From assembly GCF_000317635.1 (NCBI RefSeq), contig NC_019779.1, positions 3,534,001 to 3,598,000 on the forward strand: a DNA stretch of 64,000 nt, in the 5' to 3' direction. Origin of the DNA: Halothece sp. PCC 7418 (lineage in GTDB: Bacteria > Cyanobacteriota > Cyanobacteriia > Cyanobacteriales > Rubidibacteraceae). The notes below the pieces were generated by a model that ran no database searches, was not told the origin of the DNA, and worked only from the letters and a program-made list of their open reading frames with translations. Shown in pieces: positions 1 to 9,228 of the stretch. The position numbers and the translations under genes are program-made. Position 1 is the first letter of the stretch; each line of letters begins with the position of its first letter.

Positions 1-908
1 AAAAACAATGGGAACCCGCCATTCATTGTTATCAGTGGGCAATCGAGCGTGACCCCAATTTAGTTCTAGCCCATCGTAATTTGGGAATGGCCTTCGCTCG
101 CCAAGAAAAATGGTCAGAAGCGGTGGCAGCTTGTCGGCGCGCGATCGCGCTGAATGACCAATCAGCACTGGTGTATCAAGAGTTGGCCGTTGCATTAGAA
201 CGTCAAGAGCAGTGGGAAGAAGCCATTGCTAGTTATGAGCAAGCAATCAAACGGCAACCTGATGATCTCTCCCTAGTTGAACCCTTATTGAACCTCCTTG
301 AAAAACGGCAAGACTGGGAACAATTGGAAACAGTTTGTCGGCAAGGGATTGAACAAGATTCTCAGATTGCAAGATTCCATCATTTGTTAGGAGATGCGTT
401 ACTACACACTGAACGCTACGAAGAAGCGGTAGCAGCGTATCACAATGCTATCTCACTGAATGCTAATTTTTCTTGGTCTCATCATAATTTAGGTGATGCG
501 TTATTCAAATTAGAGCGTTGGGAAGAAGCTATAGAAGCCTATCGCAGCGCGATCGCGCTTAAAGATGATTTTGCGTGGTCTTACTATCATTTAGGTGGGG
601 CAGCCTTGGAACTGGAACGTTGGGAAGAAGCCTTAGAGGGATTGCAACAAGCGGTTCAACTAGACGAGGAGCTACCAGCAGTTGAGGAATTGCTGGGGGA
701 TGCGTTGCGGATGCGGGCAAAAGCAGATCTGAAAAAGGCAGTTGATTATTATCGCAGCGCGATCGCGAAAAATCCAGATCATGAGAAGTTATATCACAAG
801 GCTTTGGATGCCAAGCCCGATGATTCCGATCTCTACCACCAGTTGGCAACACTCTTGGAAAACAAGGGCAATCATCAAGCTGCATATATTATCAATAACT
901 TTGTCTGA
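1..908 (+). CDS. TPR repeat protein, 5' end outside the window
   Basis: The frame is open from the left edge (first full codon at 3) to the TGA at 906-908. The TTG at 81 is therefore internal: residues before it (WEPAIHCYQWAIERDPN) already form a TPR helix pair. At least seven TPR units follow, of the type W-x-EA-x-x-x-Y-x-x-AI-x-L. The middle units (SWSHHNLGDALFKLERWEEA) closely match the TPR protein at 15609-16283, so the two are paralogues. Several units carry HIP1 sites where the codons read Ala-Ile-Ala. TPRs bind proteins; in this region such repeats are fused to glycosyltransferases and sulfotransferases, so the missing N-terminus may carry an enzyme domain. No membrane segment is visible. 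Confidence 0.85.
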   Translation, partial: KQWEPAIHCYQWAIERDPNLVLAHRNLGMAFARQEKWSEAVAACRRAIALNDQSALVYQELAVALERQEQWEEAIASYEQAIKRQPDDLSLVEPLLNLLEKRQDWEQLETVCRQGIEQDSQIARFHHLLGDALLHTERYEEAVAAYHNAISLNANFSWSHHNLGDALFKLERWEEAIEAYRSAIALKDDFAWSYYHLGGAALELERWEEALEGLQQAVQLDEELPAVEELLGDALRMRAKADLKKAVDYYRSAIAKNPDHEKLYHKALDAKPDDSDLYHQLATLLENKGNHQAAYIINNFV

Positions 909-1193
909 TGATCTAATGGGCTGATATTGATCTAGCGCTAGAGGGGAATTTAGGTAGTCCTGCATAGTAATGATCAATTTTGGAAACTAGCATTATAGTG
1001 ATGAATAAATTCCCAGATAACTCCTAGATGATTTTGGAATTTTTTAGAGAAAGAAAGACTCTTTCTAACTAATCTACTAACTCTTTGCCTAAGTGTATTA
1101 TTAAATCTTTCTATATGATTGGTTTGACCAGTTTCTTTACCACCCGATTTATGTCTCTTAGTCGGTAACACCCCTTGATATGCTTCCCAAAAA

Positions 1194-1241
1194 GAGGAGC
1201 GACCCCGCGCCGTCGTACGGTGCTAGGGAACGCGCGACGAT
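1194..1241. repeat. Small GC-rich insertion inside the IS1 relic (about 48 nt)
   Basis: Removing these bases joins codons CYT-D-FW-EAY, the expected IS1 transposase sequence, so this is a precise micro-insertion. It is rich in GCG/CGC and contains CGTCG...CGACG as a weak inverted repeat. Edges are uncertain by a few bases. Confidence 0.6.
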
Positions 1242-1310
1242 TCTGTGTAACAGGTCGCACATTGACGGGTTTATTGGTGGTAAAGAATCCCATAATTTTC
1301 GGGCTGCAGC

Positions 1311-1345
1311 GCGATTGCGCTCCGCGTACCGAGCGAAGCTTGATC
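1311..1345. repeat. 35-nt hairpin-like insertion at a HIP1 site in the IS1 relic
   Basis: Deleting 35 nt restores GDR-AAA-KLWDSLPP-type IS1 coding sequence. The piece begins GCGAT and ends GATC next to GCGATCGC, so (G)ATCGC borders both ends. Its arms (GCGATTGCGCTCCGCG and GAGCGAAGCTTGATCGC) form an imperfect hairpin. Such dispersed palindromes associated with HIP1 are known in cyanobacteria. The length of 35 is not a multiple of three, so it shifts the frame. Confidence 0.65.
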
Positions 1346-1797
1346 GCGATCGCCAATATACACACCGACAATTTCTTTGGTTAAACTATCAATAGCCAGC
1401 CAAATCCATACCTTGTTACGCTTAGAGCCAACAAATGACCACATTTCATCAATTTCTAAAACTAGCTTTCCTCTTTTTTTGAGTAATTTTAGCTTTCTTA
1501 GGGGTCAAATAATATTTTTGATTGACATAGTATTGTAGCCGACGTTCCGAAACCTCTGCTACCCGCGCGATCGCTGCCAATGCTAAACGTTCTTTAAGTA
1601 ATTTATCAAGTAAATCACGCTTTTCTTGAGAAACTGGTTGACGAGAAGGATTATGAACAAACTGCCGACCACAATCCTGACAACGGAAACGTTGTTTTCC
1701 GTAGTGGGTATGTCCATTCTTAAAAGTTCCTTTATAGCTAACCCTCAGTGCAGTACACTGATATTTAAACTGTTAACTATTTTCTTGCATAGATTAA

Positions 1798-3204
1798 TCA
1801 AGAAAACGGTTTAAATCCCTTAATTCGTTTGGTTAGCTTTGTCCATTGATATGAATGAATTAATTGATTGGTGTCTAGAAAAGCACCTTGTTGAGTTGCA
1901 TATTGAGAAAATTGTTCGATCCAGCTAATAATTGTTTCCGAACGAGTGAGTTGTGTAAATTCTAAGGATTGATGTAAGTAATCTTTCATTTTATCCAAGT
2001 TATTATTACGATAAGCCCGCCATGCCTGCCAAACTAAGGCTTGATAGTTTCGTTCTGTAAAACTATAGTTATTTCGATCTAATTGTTTTTGGAACATCAA
2101 GTCATTTAATTCTTCTTTAACTTCTTGAAATTGAATTTGTGATTTTTCTAAGGCTTCACCAGTTTCATTGAGTAAATCTTGCGATTGAAACATCATATTT
2201 TCTACTTCTTGCAATCGTTTTTGTGTTTTATTTAGTTCATCCTGAGTAGATTCGAGTTGCTGCTGAGTTTGTTGATATTCTTGCTGAGATTGTTGTAGCT
2301 GTTGCTGGGTTTGTTGATGCTCAGATTGAAGAAATTCGAGTTGATGCTGAGTTTGTTGATGTTCTTGCTGAGATTGTTGTAGCTGTTGCCGGGTTTGTTG
2401 ATGCTCAGATTGAAGAGATTCAAGTTGATGCTGAGTTTGTTGATGTTCTTGCTGAGATTGTTGTAGCTGTTGCTGGGTTTGCTGATGTTCAGATTGAAGA
2501 GATTCAAGTTGCTGCTGAGTTTGCTGATATTCTTCTTGTGACCGCTCTAAGGCTTCGGCAGTTTCATTAAGCAAGTCTTGAAAGTATTGAAGAACTTTCT
2601 GGGCTTGCTGGTATTGAGATTGAAGAGATTCGAGTTGATGCTGAGTTTGCTGAGATTGTTGTAGCTGTTGCTGGGTTTGTTGATGCTCAGATTGAAGAGA
2701 TTCAAGTTGATGCTGAGTTTGTTGATGTTCTTGCTGAGATTGTTGTAGCTGTTGCTGGGTTTGCTGATGTTCAGATTGAAGAGATTCAAGTTGCTGCTGA
2801 GTTTGCTGATATTCTTGCTGAAATTGTTGTAGCTGTTGCTGGGTTTGCTGATGTTCTTGCTGGGTTTGTTGATGCTCAGATTGAAGAGATTCAAGTTGAT
2901 GCTGAGTTTGTTGATGTTCTTGCTGAGATTGTTGTAGCTGTTGCTGGGTTTGTTGATGTTCTTGCTGGGTTTGTTGATGCTCAGATTGAAGAGATTCGAG
3001 TTGCTGCTGAGTTTGCTGATGTTCTTCTTGTGACTGCTCTAAGGCTTCGGCAGTTTCATTAAGCAAGTCTTGAAAGTATTGAAGAACTTTCTGGGCTTGC
3101 TGGTATTGAGATTGAAGAAATTCGAGTTGCTGCTGAGTTTGCTGATGTTCTTGCTGAGATTGTTGTAGCTGTTGCTGGGTTTGTTTATATTTCTGAAATA
3201 TCAT
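1798..3204 (-). CDS. Gln-rich coiled-coil protein with GT-associated C-terminal domain
   Basis: About 468 residues from the ATG at 3204 (a TTG at 3234 would add 10). Roughly residues 5-330 are a nearly continuous heptad array of units such as HQQTQQQLQQSQQE and ESLQSE, predicting one long parallel coiled coil with no membrane segment. A block QAQKVLQYFQDLLNETAEAL is present twice, plus a degenerate third copy. The last 90 residues (YQALVWQAWRAYRNNNLDKM ... SWIEQF ... LD ... W) match the C-terminal domain of the two GT2 enzymes at 16269-17273 and 17322-18320. It follows the sulfotransferase with a gap of 14-44 bp, probably in one operon. Function unknown; a scaffold for the glycan enzymes is an inference. 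Confidence 0.8.
   Translation of the reverse strand: MIFQKYKQTQQQLQQSQQEHQQTQQQLEFLQSQYQQAQKVLQYFQDLLNETAEALEQSQEEHQQTQQQLESLQSEHQQTQQEHQQTQQQLQQSQQEHQQTQHQLESLQSEHQQTQQEHQQTQQQLQQFQQEYQQTQQQLESLQSEHQQTQQQLQQSQQEHQQTQHQLESLQSEHQQTQQQLQQSQQTQHQLESLQSQYQQAQKVLQYFQDLLNETAEALERSQEEYQQTQQQLESLQSEHQQTQQQLQQSQQEHQQTQHQLESLQSEHQQTRQQLQQSQQEHQQTQHQLEFLQSEHQQTQQQLQQSQQEYQQTQQQLESTQDELNKTQKRLQEVENMMFQSQDLLNETGEALEKSQIQFQEVKEELNDLMFQKQLDRNNYSFTERNYQALVWQAWRAYRNNNLDKMKDYLHQSLEFTQLTRSETIISWIEQFSQYATQQGAFLDTNQLIHSYQWTKLTKRIKGFKPFS
2230..3200 (-). repeat. Coding tandem repeats with an 83-bp duplicated block
   Basis: Units of 21-42 bp (ttgctgagattgttgtagct and variants) repeat through the Gln-rich gene. A block starting gctctaaggcttcggcagtt is identical for about 83 bases at about 2544 and about 3036. 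The pattern points to growth and shrinkage by slipped or unequal recombination. Confidence 0.8.
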
Positions 3205-3248
3205 GTTGACTATTTTTAGATTTATATTTTTCAAGTGTCTCTAAAAAA

Positions 3249-4106
3249 TCAAATAGACCAAAGTTCAGTATCAATTTCTAAATGAGTTTTCAATTTCGCG
3301 ACATCTTCTTTATAGATTTCTTTTAAGTTTTCAATAGAATTACGATCAATGATTTTTAACCATCGATCACTTTGAAAATTATGGTTATCTTTTTTCTCAC
3401 AACTCTTTATATCTACATAAATTCCTTCTTGAAATTGTTTGTAGAGTAAACCAACATTATATTTGGCTTCTAGTTGATTGGGAATAAATTGGGAATCAAC
3501 ATTCAGGAAATCAAAAACATGAGAAATTCTAGATTGATCTTGAAACAACCACTCATAAGTAATAATAAAAAAATTATCTCGATTGAAATATTCTAACCAT
3601 TTTGAGAGATGTGCGTAATAAAAGCCCATGTGAATAATACCGTGTTTTTTTCCCACGTGTAATATATTTTCCCAATTTTGAATACGATTTTTATTGATAT
3701 GATGCATATATCCAGAAATCGCTCGTTTAACGGGATCGCGTAAAATTACAATCAGCTTTACATTGGAGCCTAAAACGTTGTGAACACGCTGTGGCGTTTT
3801 AAATCTAAATTTAGGAATTTCATACTTATCAGAGTGAACTTCAGAGCTCCAAAGATATCCTGGTGTAATTTCCCCAACTGAGACATAGTTTTGGCTGCCC
3901 TTAAAAAAATGCTGATACCCTTCTACTCCAATTTCATTGAAATTATTTTGGCTGTCAAAAAACATAAGCTCTTTATATTTTTGAGGTAAAAATATATCGG
4001 GATGTTGCTTAAGCATCTCATGGAGCCATGTCGTACCTGCTTTCTGAACTCCGATTCCTAAAAAATTAGGCATTTTATATGAAATATGGTTGTTATTTTT
4101 TATCAT
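3249..4106 (-). CDS. Sulfotransferase (PAPS-dependent type)
   Basis: 285 residues from an ATG. The N-terminus has the 5'-phosphosulfate loop GIGVQKAGTTWLHEMLKQHP (about residues 17-36). The 3'-phosphate motif VILRDPVKRAISGYMHH lies near residue 120. Both fit the Sulfotransfer_1 / heparan-sulfate-like family, which moves sulfate from PAPS to hydroxyl or amino groups of sugars or proteins. No signal peptide or transmembrane helix is seen, so it is cytoplasmic. It stands between the 1424-residue glycosyltransferase and the Gln-rich coiled-coil gene on the same strand, suggesting sulfation of the glycan made here. The acceptor cannot be read from sequence. Confidence 0.85.
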   Translation of the reverse strand: MIKNNNHISYKMPNFLGIGVQKAGTTWLHEMLKQHPDIFLPQKYKELMFFDSQNNFNEIGVEGYQHFFKGSQNYVSVGEITPGYLWSSEVHSDKYEIPKFRFKTPQRVHNVLGSNVKLIVILRDPVKRAISGYMHHINKNRIQNWENILHVGKKHGIIHMGFYYAHLSKWLEYFNRDNFFIITYEWLFQDQSRISHVFDFLNVDSQFIPNQLEAKYNVGLLYKQFQEGIYVDIKSCEKKDNHNFQSDRWLKIIDRNSIENLKEIYKEDVAKLKTHLEIDTELWSI

Positions 4107-4214
4107 AAGAACATTTAAAATAACTAATTAATAATTTTTTATTAATTAGAGTATTGGATTCAAAAATTCCAATGTCAAGGCGCGTCAGTTTCTCATTCAA
4201 GTGAGAAAGATTAA

Positions 4215-7200
4215 TTATAGGTTTTCATTTCTAGAAAGTTTAGGTTTGATAGATGCTAGTTCATCACCAATAACCTCTCCTTTTTCAGGTAGGTATTGTT
4301 CAACCTGAAAACCATCTTCATCATAAAAGCTAAGATCATCTGCCTGAATTTGCTTACGCCAGCGATCAACAAAAATCTTTCTATTTTGAAGTCTATGTCC
4401 GCCACGACCTGGAGTTTTGCCCTCAAAATGCGTAATAGTTGAGTTGGGGCAATATAAAAGTTTTTTACGCAGTTGTGTTCTCACTTTAAAGCAAAGGTCA
4501 AGATCTTCAGAACCATTAACAAAACAAGGATCCAAGCCTTTTACTGCTAGAAAATCTACAGCCCGCATAGCTAGACAAGCTCCTGTTAAAGCTTGGAAAT
4601 ATCTTTGTTTATTAACAACTTGATTATTCTCCGACATATTTTTGTATATATGGTAAGGAAATTTTGACTGATTACTAAAGACAATTCCTCCAGCTTGTAA
4701 TGTGTGGTCTGGATATATTAGTTTTGGTCCAGTAATTCCTACATTTGATTTTTTTTGCAAAGGCTCTATTAAAGAAGAAAGCCAATTTTTTGAAACTACC
4801 GTATCGTTGTTTAGTAACACGATATATTCACCAGTCGAAGCAATCACTCCGATATTACAACCCAGAGAAAACATCAAGTTTTGCTTTGAGGAAAATAATT
4901 TTAAATTTGGATATGTTTGTTGCATATCCGTTACCATACTAGCTGTATTATCTGGTGAACCATTGTCCATAATTAAAACATCAAAAGAAATATCTGAACT
5001 GGTTGAGCGGAAAATAGAATTAATACACTGATGAGTTAGATCCTGTTTTCCATATACAGGGATGACAATCGATACATGGTTCACTTTTCTTCCTTGTGCT
5101 TTTTTCATGGCTTCCAACCAATTAATACGATCATTGCCATGTATAACCAAGCGCTGGGCTGTATCAGTCCATGAAGAATTAGAATCCATACTATATTTCC
5201 ATATGTTGCTAACCTTATCACGAAAATACTGTCGAATTTGATCAACCCATACAGTTGTCCCAATCATCAAAATAGCGTCAGCCTTACTTAGGATATTTTT
5301 AAGTTCTTGCTCAATTCCAGCATCAAAGTGATCCTTAGACCCTGCTTCCTTTGAGCTAGTGGTAACTTTATGCTGCTCTAGTAAACCAATAAAGCTTAGC
5401 TCTATTCGATTACACTGTGCTATCAATTGCTCCAGTTTATCCGGGATAATGTCATGTATAGATAAGATCACTAAATCGCCAGAAGAACAATTAAATGCAG
5501 TATTTCCCGCTAAGAATGCATCAACTGTACATTTCTGCCAGGTGAACTCGATGTTAGTTTTGTTTTCTAGTAACCATTGCCTTAGTGCTTTTCGGCTATG
5601 CGGTAACTTTAACTCTTGCTCATCAATGAATAATTCAATAATCTGCTGAGATTGTTTTGCTGGAGTAGAAAATTGTTGTTGCTCAGCCAAAAGAGACTCT
5701 TTATTATTTTGTTCTATAGATTCATAAAGATCTATATATTGTCGAGCCATGGCTTTTGTAGTGTAGTTACTGCCTTCTCCTTTTTGCCAAGCTAAAACTC
5801 TATCTAGTTTTTCTGTATATTCTTTAGGATTAGAGAAGACTTCAGTAATTTCTTTATAAACCTGTGCTGGCTTAACATTTTCGACAATCCATCCAGCTCC
5901 ATGTTTCTGCAAACGTTCTTCTACAGCCCCCATGGGAAGTGCAATCACTGGTAAATCAGTAGCCCACATTTCGGTTAGAGTATGAGAATAAGTTTCTGGC
6001 CAAATCGAAAAAATTGCTCCCATGTGAGGGTTAATATTTGCTACGATTTCTAAAAAATCACTTCTTTTATATTTACCATGTTGAACTCCAATATCATCTA
6101 AGCTACTGTCTGGAGAACCCAAAAAATGAAATTCAAGCTTATTTTCCCGATCACAAGCCTTGATTTCTTTTATCAACAAAGAACCTTTTGATATACACAA
6201 ATGCCCTGGAATTAGAATCCGAATTGGTTCATTGGGACTCGGTATTTGACCTAGTTGGAGCATTTTCTGAAAATCACGTCCATGGGGAATAACCCGAAAA
6301 TCGCGGTTACTTAAAAAAGGAAAAGTTGACTGTAAGATTTGTCTTGCTTTTTGAGAAGTTGTTACAAAAGAATCACAAAATTGTAGCATACCTAGCATTC
6401 TTTGCTGCCAGCGCTTCCGCCAATTTCTAGTTAAACGAGGACAACTTTCAGGTGACCATAATTCCACATTACTTCGTGCCTGATCAGTAGAAAATTCGTC
6501 GAAACAGTATTTTTCACGATAATCAAGTAATTTTACATTTGGTGTAATCGTATAGAAATCATGAAAGGAAAAAATAACTGAAATATTAAGTTTTTTTGCA
6601 ATACGGGGTAAAGATAGACTATGGCGACCTATATGTCTGATGTGTAAAAGCTCTATTCCATAACGAATAAGAATATATTCAACAAATCGATTATACTCTG
6701 CAGATTCATGAGTGGAGCCAGTCAGAGGAATAGACAAATGAAACTCTTCTGATAATATTTTTTCTTGACCTCGGCAGTCATATAATTTTAAGGTTTTAGT
6801 ATCGCTTGTCAATAAAAAAGGTTGGTAAGTTTCTGTAACTTGATTCATCAAGTCTATGTTGGTTTGTGGTGTTCCTCCACTCTCACTGCTTATGACATAA
6901 AGAATTCGTGGTAATGAAAATCTTGTGTAATGGTGCAAACTTTGTTCTAAATTGAAACGCAGAGTAGCCATAAGCGGAGAATCAGTAAATGCATTGCGTA
7001 CCGCTTTGGCATACTCAGGATATCGCTGATCAATAATCTTGCGTCCTGATTTTACCAGCTCAGCTTTATGTTCACCAAAACTTGCTGAACGGATATGATA
7101 AACAAGTGTGCGATCATCAATAATGTTACGCCATCCTCTAGTTAAAGCCCGCAGACAAAAATCATTTTCTTCACCATACCCACGAGGAAAAGCCTCTTCA

Positions 7201-8489
7201 TCAAAAAAACCTAGGTTATTCAGTGCGTCTCGGCGAATATATAGACAAAAACCATTGCCAGTTGGAATTTCTGGATATAAGGCTAGGCTTTCTTGGGTAA
7301 CTAAACGGGCAAAGCTTTCTTCATCTAACCAAGAAGGTATTGAGTTAACTTTTCGATCTTTTGGTACGGAAAACGCACCAGCATTATTAGATAAAGCAGT
7401 GACGGTACTGATGTCTGCTGCCGAATATGCAGCAACTTGTAAATTATCTAACCATCTTGGCGTAACAATTGTATCGCTATTAAGAAGAACCACATCTGCT
7501 TCACCCGCTATTGCAATTCCCTTATTAATCGATGGCGTATAACCTAAGTTCCGTCGATTTTGGTGTAAAGTAATTTCTGGAAACTTGGTGTCATAGTCTC
7601 TTAGAGTAGAAATTAACTTTGTATCAGTGCTACCATCATCTATAAGAATCAACTTGAATTGACGTTTTGTATGCTTGAGCACTGAAGCAATACAATTCAA
7701 CACTTCTTCTCGCGCATTATAAATTGGGATGATAATGGCTATGTCTCTCGATAAATATTCGATTTTTTCTCTATTGTTTTTAGGAAGTGGCAATTGATTA
7801 GCTAGAGGAAAGCCAGATTTCCATCCAGGCAAACCTTGAAAATTTTTGATAATAATAGGTTTAGCTTTTGGTCCACGCCCAATGAGGCAATTAGGATATT
7901 CAGCTACCGAAGCAGTAATTTCAAGACTTTGTAGCGATTTAGGTAGATATGGAATCTCTATTAGGAACCCGTGGTTTCCCGTACCAAAATTTTTATACAG
8001 GTCATCACGCCATCTATTTGCCAAAACTCGTCTATAAAAAATGCCATTTATAAAAATATCAATTTGACAGTTTTGATCTAAATTTTCCTGGTTAATTAAC
8101 CAACCTGTTAGTTGATTATCTTTGAAATTATCTAAACGACCGAAAAAAGAAGCCTTTTCAGATTCCTGAAAAGTTGTACTAGATGAGTGTTCTGACAACT
8201 GTATTGTTTCTTTTTGTTCTGTATTATTTTTCTTATTATTTACCTGTTGTTCTAATTTCGTCTTTGCTCGATCTAGACTCCGCTTAGTAGCATCATTCGG
8301 TTGCAAGCGAAGTGCCTTCTCATAACACGCTACAGCTTTTTCCAAGTCACCCTGCTGGGCATAATGGCGTCCCAAATTTGCATGCGCAGATGCAATTTCA
8401 GGATTTAGCTCGATCAATTTATGCAACATCTGCTCAGTAGCATCACTTTTGGAGTTATCCAATGCTCCGTTGTTTCGCGTTTTTTCCAT
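4215..8489 (-). CDS. Multidomain TPR-GT2-GT4-GT2 glycosyltransferase
   Basis: 1424 residues, ATG at 8489 preceded by a strong GGGAGG site. Order: TPR pair (about 20-80); a beta-rich domain often found in such enzymes (about 115-205, GRLDNFKDNQLTGWLINQEN); GT2 domain 1 (about 250-480; DDGS near 284, NSDT near 337); a GT4-like domain (about 540-900) with the EX7E motif ETYSHTLTE; a spacer; and GT2 domain 2 (about 1140-1370; VSIVIPVYG, MDNGSPD, LNNDT). Three catalytic domains in one chain imply stepwise addition of two or three sugars to one acceptor, as in O-antigen or polysaccharide assembly. No membrane segment is evident. Leftward it is followed by the sulfotransferase after 108 bp. Confidence 0.88.
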   Translation of the reverse strand: MEKTRNNGALDNSKSDATEQMLHKLIELNPEIASAHANLGRHYAQQGDLEKAVACYEKALRLQPNDATKRSLDRAKTKLEQQVNNKKNNTEQKETIQLSEHSSSTTFQESEKASFFGRLDNFKDNQLTGWLINQENLDQNCQIDIFINGIFYRRVLANRWRDDLYKNFGTGNHGFLIEIPYLPKSLQSLEITASVAEYPNCLIGRGPKAKPIIIKNFQGLPGWKSGFPLANQLPLPKNNREKIEYLSRDIAIIIPIYNAREEVLNCIASVLKHTKRQFKLILIDDGSTDTKLISTLRDYDTKFPEITLHQNRRNLGYTPSINKGIAIAGEADVVLLNSDTIVTPRWLDNLQVAAYSAADISTVTALSNNAGAFSVPKDRKVNSIPSWLDEESFARLVTQESLALYPEIPTGNGFCLYIRRDALNNLGFFDEEAFPRGYGEENDFCLRALTRGWRNIIDDRTLVYHIRSASFGEHKAELVKSGRKIIDQRYPEYAKAVRNAFTDSPLMATLRFNLEQSLHHYTRFSLPRILYVISSESGGTPQTNIDLMNQVTETYQPFLLTSDTKTLKLYDCRGQEKILSEEFHLSIPLTGSTHESAEYNRFVEYILIRYGIELLHIRHIGRHSLSLPRIAKKLNISVIFSFHDFYTITPNVKLLDYREKYCFDEFSTDQARSNVELWSPESCPRLTRNWRKRWQQRMLGMLQFCDSFVTTSQKARQILQSTFPFLSNRDFRVIPHGRDFQKMLQLGQIPSPNEPIRILIPGHLCISKGSLLIKEIKACDRENKLEFHFLGSPDSSLDDIGVQHGKYKRSDFLEIVANINPHMGAIFSIWPETYSHTLTEMWATDLPVIALPMGAVEERLQKHGAGWIVENVKPAQVYKEITEVFSNPKEYTEKLDRVLAWQKGEGSNYTTKAMARQYIDLYESIEQNNKESLLAEQQQFSTPAKQSQQIIELFIDEQELKLPHSRKALRQWLLENKTNIEFTWQKCTVDAFLAGNTAFNCSSGDLVILSIHDIIPDKLEQLIAQCNRIELSFIGLLEQHKVTTSSKEAGSKDHFDAGIEQELKNILSKADAILMIGTTVWVDQIRQYFRDKVSNIWKYSMDSNSSWTDTAQRLVIHGNDRINWLEAMKKAQGRKVNHVSIVIPVYGKQDLTHQCINSIFRSTSSDISFDVLIMDNGSPDNTASMVTDMQQTYPNLKLFSSKQNLMFSLGCNIGVIASTGEYIVLLNNDTVVSKNWLSSLIEPLQKKSNVGITGPKLIYPDHTLQAGGIVFSNQSKFPYHIYKNMSENNQVVNKQRYFQALTGACLAMRAVDFLAVKGLDPCFVNGSEDLDLCFKVRTQLRKKLLYCPNSTITHFEGKTPGRGGHRLQNRKIFVDRWRKQIQADDLSFYDEDGFQVEQYLPEKGEVIGDELASIKPKLSRNENL

Positions 8490-8623
8490 TTATCCCTCCC
8501 TTTCAAGTCAAGACGATTAATCACTTTAGGCTAATCCAAAAACAAGCTTTCCTTAATCTTGTACAAAATATTACACTAATTTAGTAAAAAATGTCTAGGA
8601 TAGTCTTAAGTCTATAATAGAGG

Positions 8624-8764
8624 CTGGTTGACTGACAAAACTTCTGAAAGCCCTATTCGATCGTCGGTTGAGAAGCGCGATCGCATAACCTAAAAAACCT
8701 TGCTGGTGTTGGGTTTCGTAACCTCAACCCAACCTACGTTTTGAATCTTTTGTCAGTCAATCAG
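8624..8764. repeat. MITE-like element, 141 bp
   Basis: Ends are 17-nt inverted repeats: CTGGTTGACTGACAAAA (8624-8640) and TTTTGTCAGTCAATCAG (8748-8764), 16 of 17 matching. ATAATAGAGG lies directly outside each end (8614-8623 and 8765-8774). It contains a HIP1 site and the palindromic TGTTGGGTTTCGTAACCTCA (8707-8738) that recurs at 39594 and 51737. It codes for nothing, so it would depend on a transposase elsewhere. Confidence 0.75.
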
Positions 8765-8774
8765 ATAATAGAGG

Positions 8775-9228
8775 TTGCTGAATCAAAGTTAAAGTATTCC
8801 CAATAATCGTTTCGAGGCTTCATTTGCCAATAAAGCTTAAGGTTATAATATCCTAATACTCAAAACCGTTGCACTTTCGTCGGTAATCTCGCTCGTCAAT
8901 CAGGAAAAAAACAACAAAACTACCATTGTGCAAACTGTGTGGTTCCTCGATTCGCTCTGAAGCGTTTTTTAGCAAGCCCCTTAATCACATATCTCTATCC
9001 TGTCAGTCTCGGTAAAAACTGATGATTTCAGGGTTTTGGAAGTCTGAGAGGGAGATTCATCGCAGCACTTTTTTCCCAAGAGCAATTTGGACAAAAATCT
9101 CAAGGAGTAAAAAATGTGATTCTCAAAGTCCCAATTGCACAGAAAATCCTTATTCTACTTTATTTTTCCTGATTAGAGGAATCGGAAAGTGACAAAAGCG
9201 GAATAGCTAATTTAAATCAAGTGTAAGT
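8775..9228. other. Intergenic stretch without a supported gene
   Basis: No open frame of useful length. A short plus-frame stretch from 8863 reads NRCTFVGNLARQSGKKQQNY followed by a CxxC-like pair before a stop. It may be a gene relic but I do not recognise it. An upstream signal for the beta-helix gene at 9229 must lie here; no clear promoter was picked out. Confidence 0.4.

Larger units (their letters stand above)
974..1790 (-). pseudogene. Decayed IS1-family transposase (insA/insB')
   Basis: Read leftward, the zinc-ribbon half of InsA appears first (KNGHTHYGKQRFRCQDCGRQF). The catalytic half follows (EIDEMWSFVGSKRNKVWIW) and then the IS1 C-terminus (GQTNHIERFNNTLRQRVSRL, ending IHHYNASFQN). 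The A7 run at 1474-1480 (T7 on the plus strand) sits where IS1 elements use a programmed -1 frameshift, so that frame change is probably native. Real damage is of three kinds: an in-frame stop and lost start and first cysteine at the InsA N-terminus, a 35-nt insertion at 1311-1345, and an insertion of about 48 nt at 1194-1241 that splits the Asp-Phe-Trp of the second catalytic Asp region. No clean terminal inverted repeats were identified. It lies between two accessory genes and cannot encode an active transposase. Confidence 0.85.

Noticed and set aside
967-1806. Direct match TGCATAG...ATCAA near both ends of the IS1 relic
   Set aside because: Matches are gapped and in direct orientation, not the inverted repeats expected for IS1; likely chance.
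2232-2894. Asn/Ser-rich reading frames on the minus strand
   Set aside because: They are frame-shifted shadows of the Gln-rich repeat gene: the repeated DNA stays open in more than one frame.
2230-3200. Regularly spaced repeats resembling a CRISPR array
   Set aside because: Units are contiguous, coding and of variable length with no unique spacers; no cas genes nearby.
7108-7542. Long plus-strand frame inside the 1424-residue gene
   Set aside because: Antisense shadow of the GT2 domain; no start signal or family.
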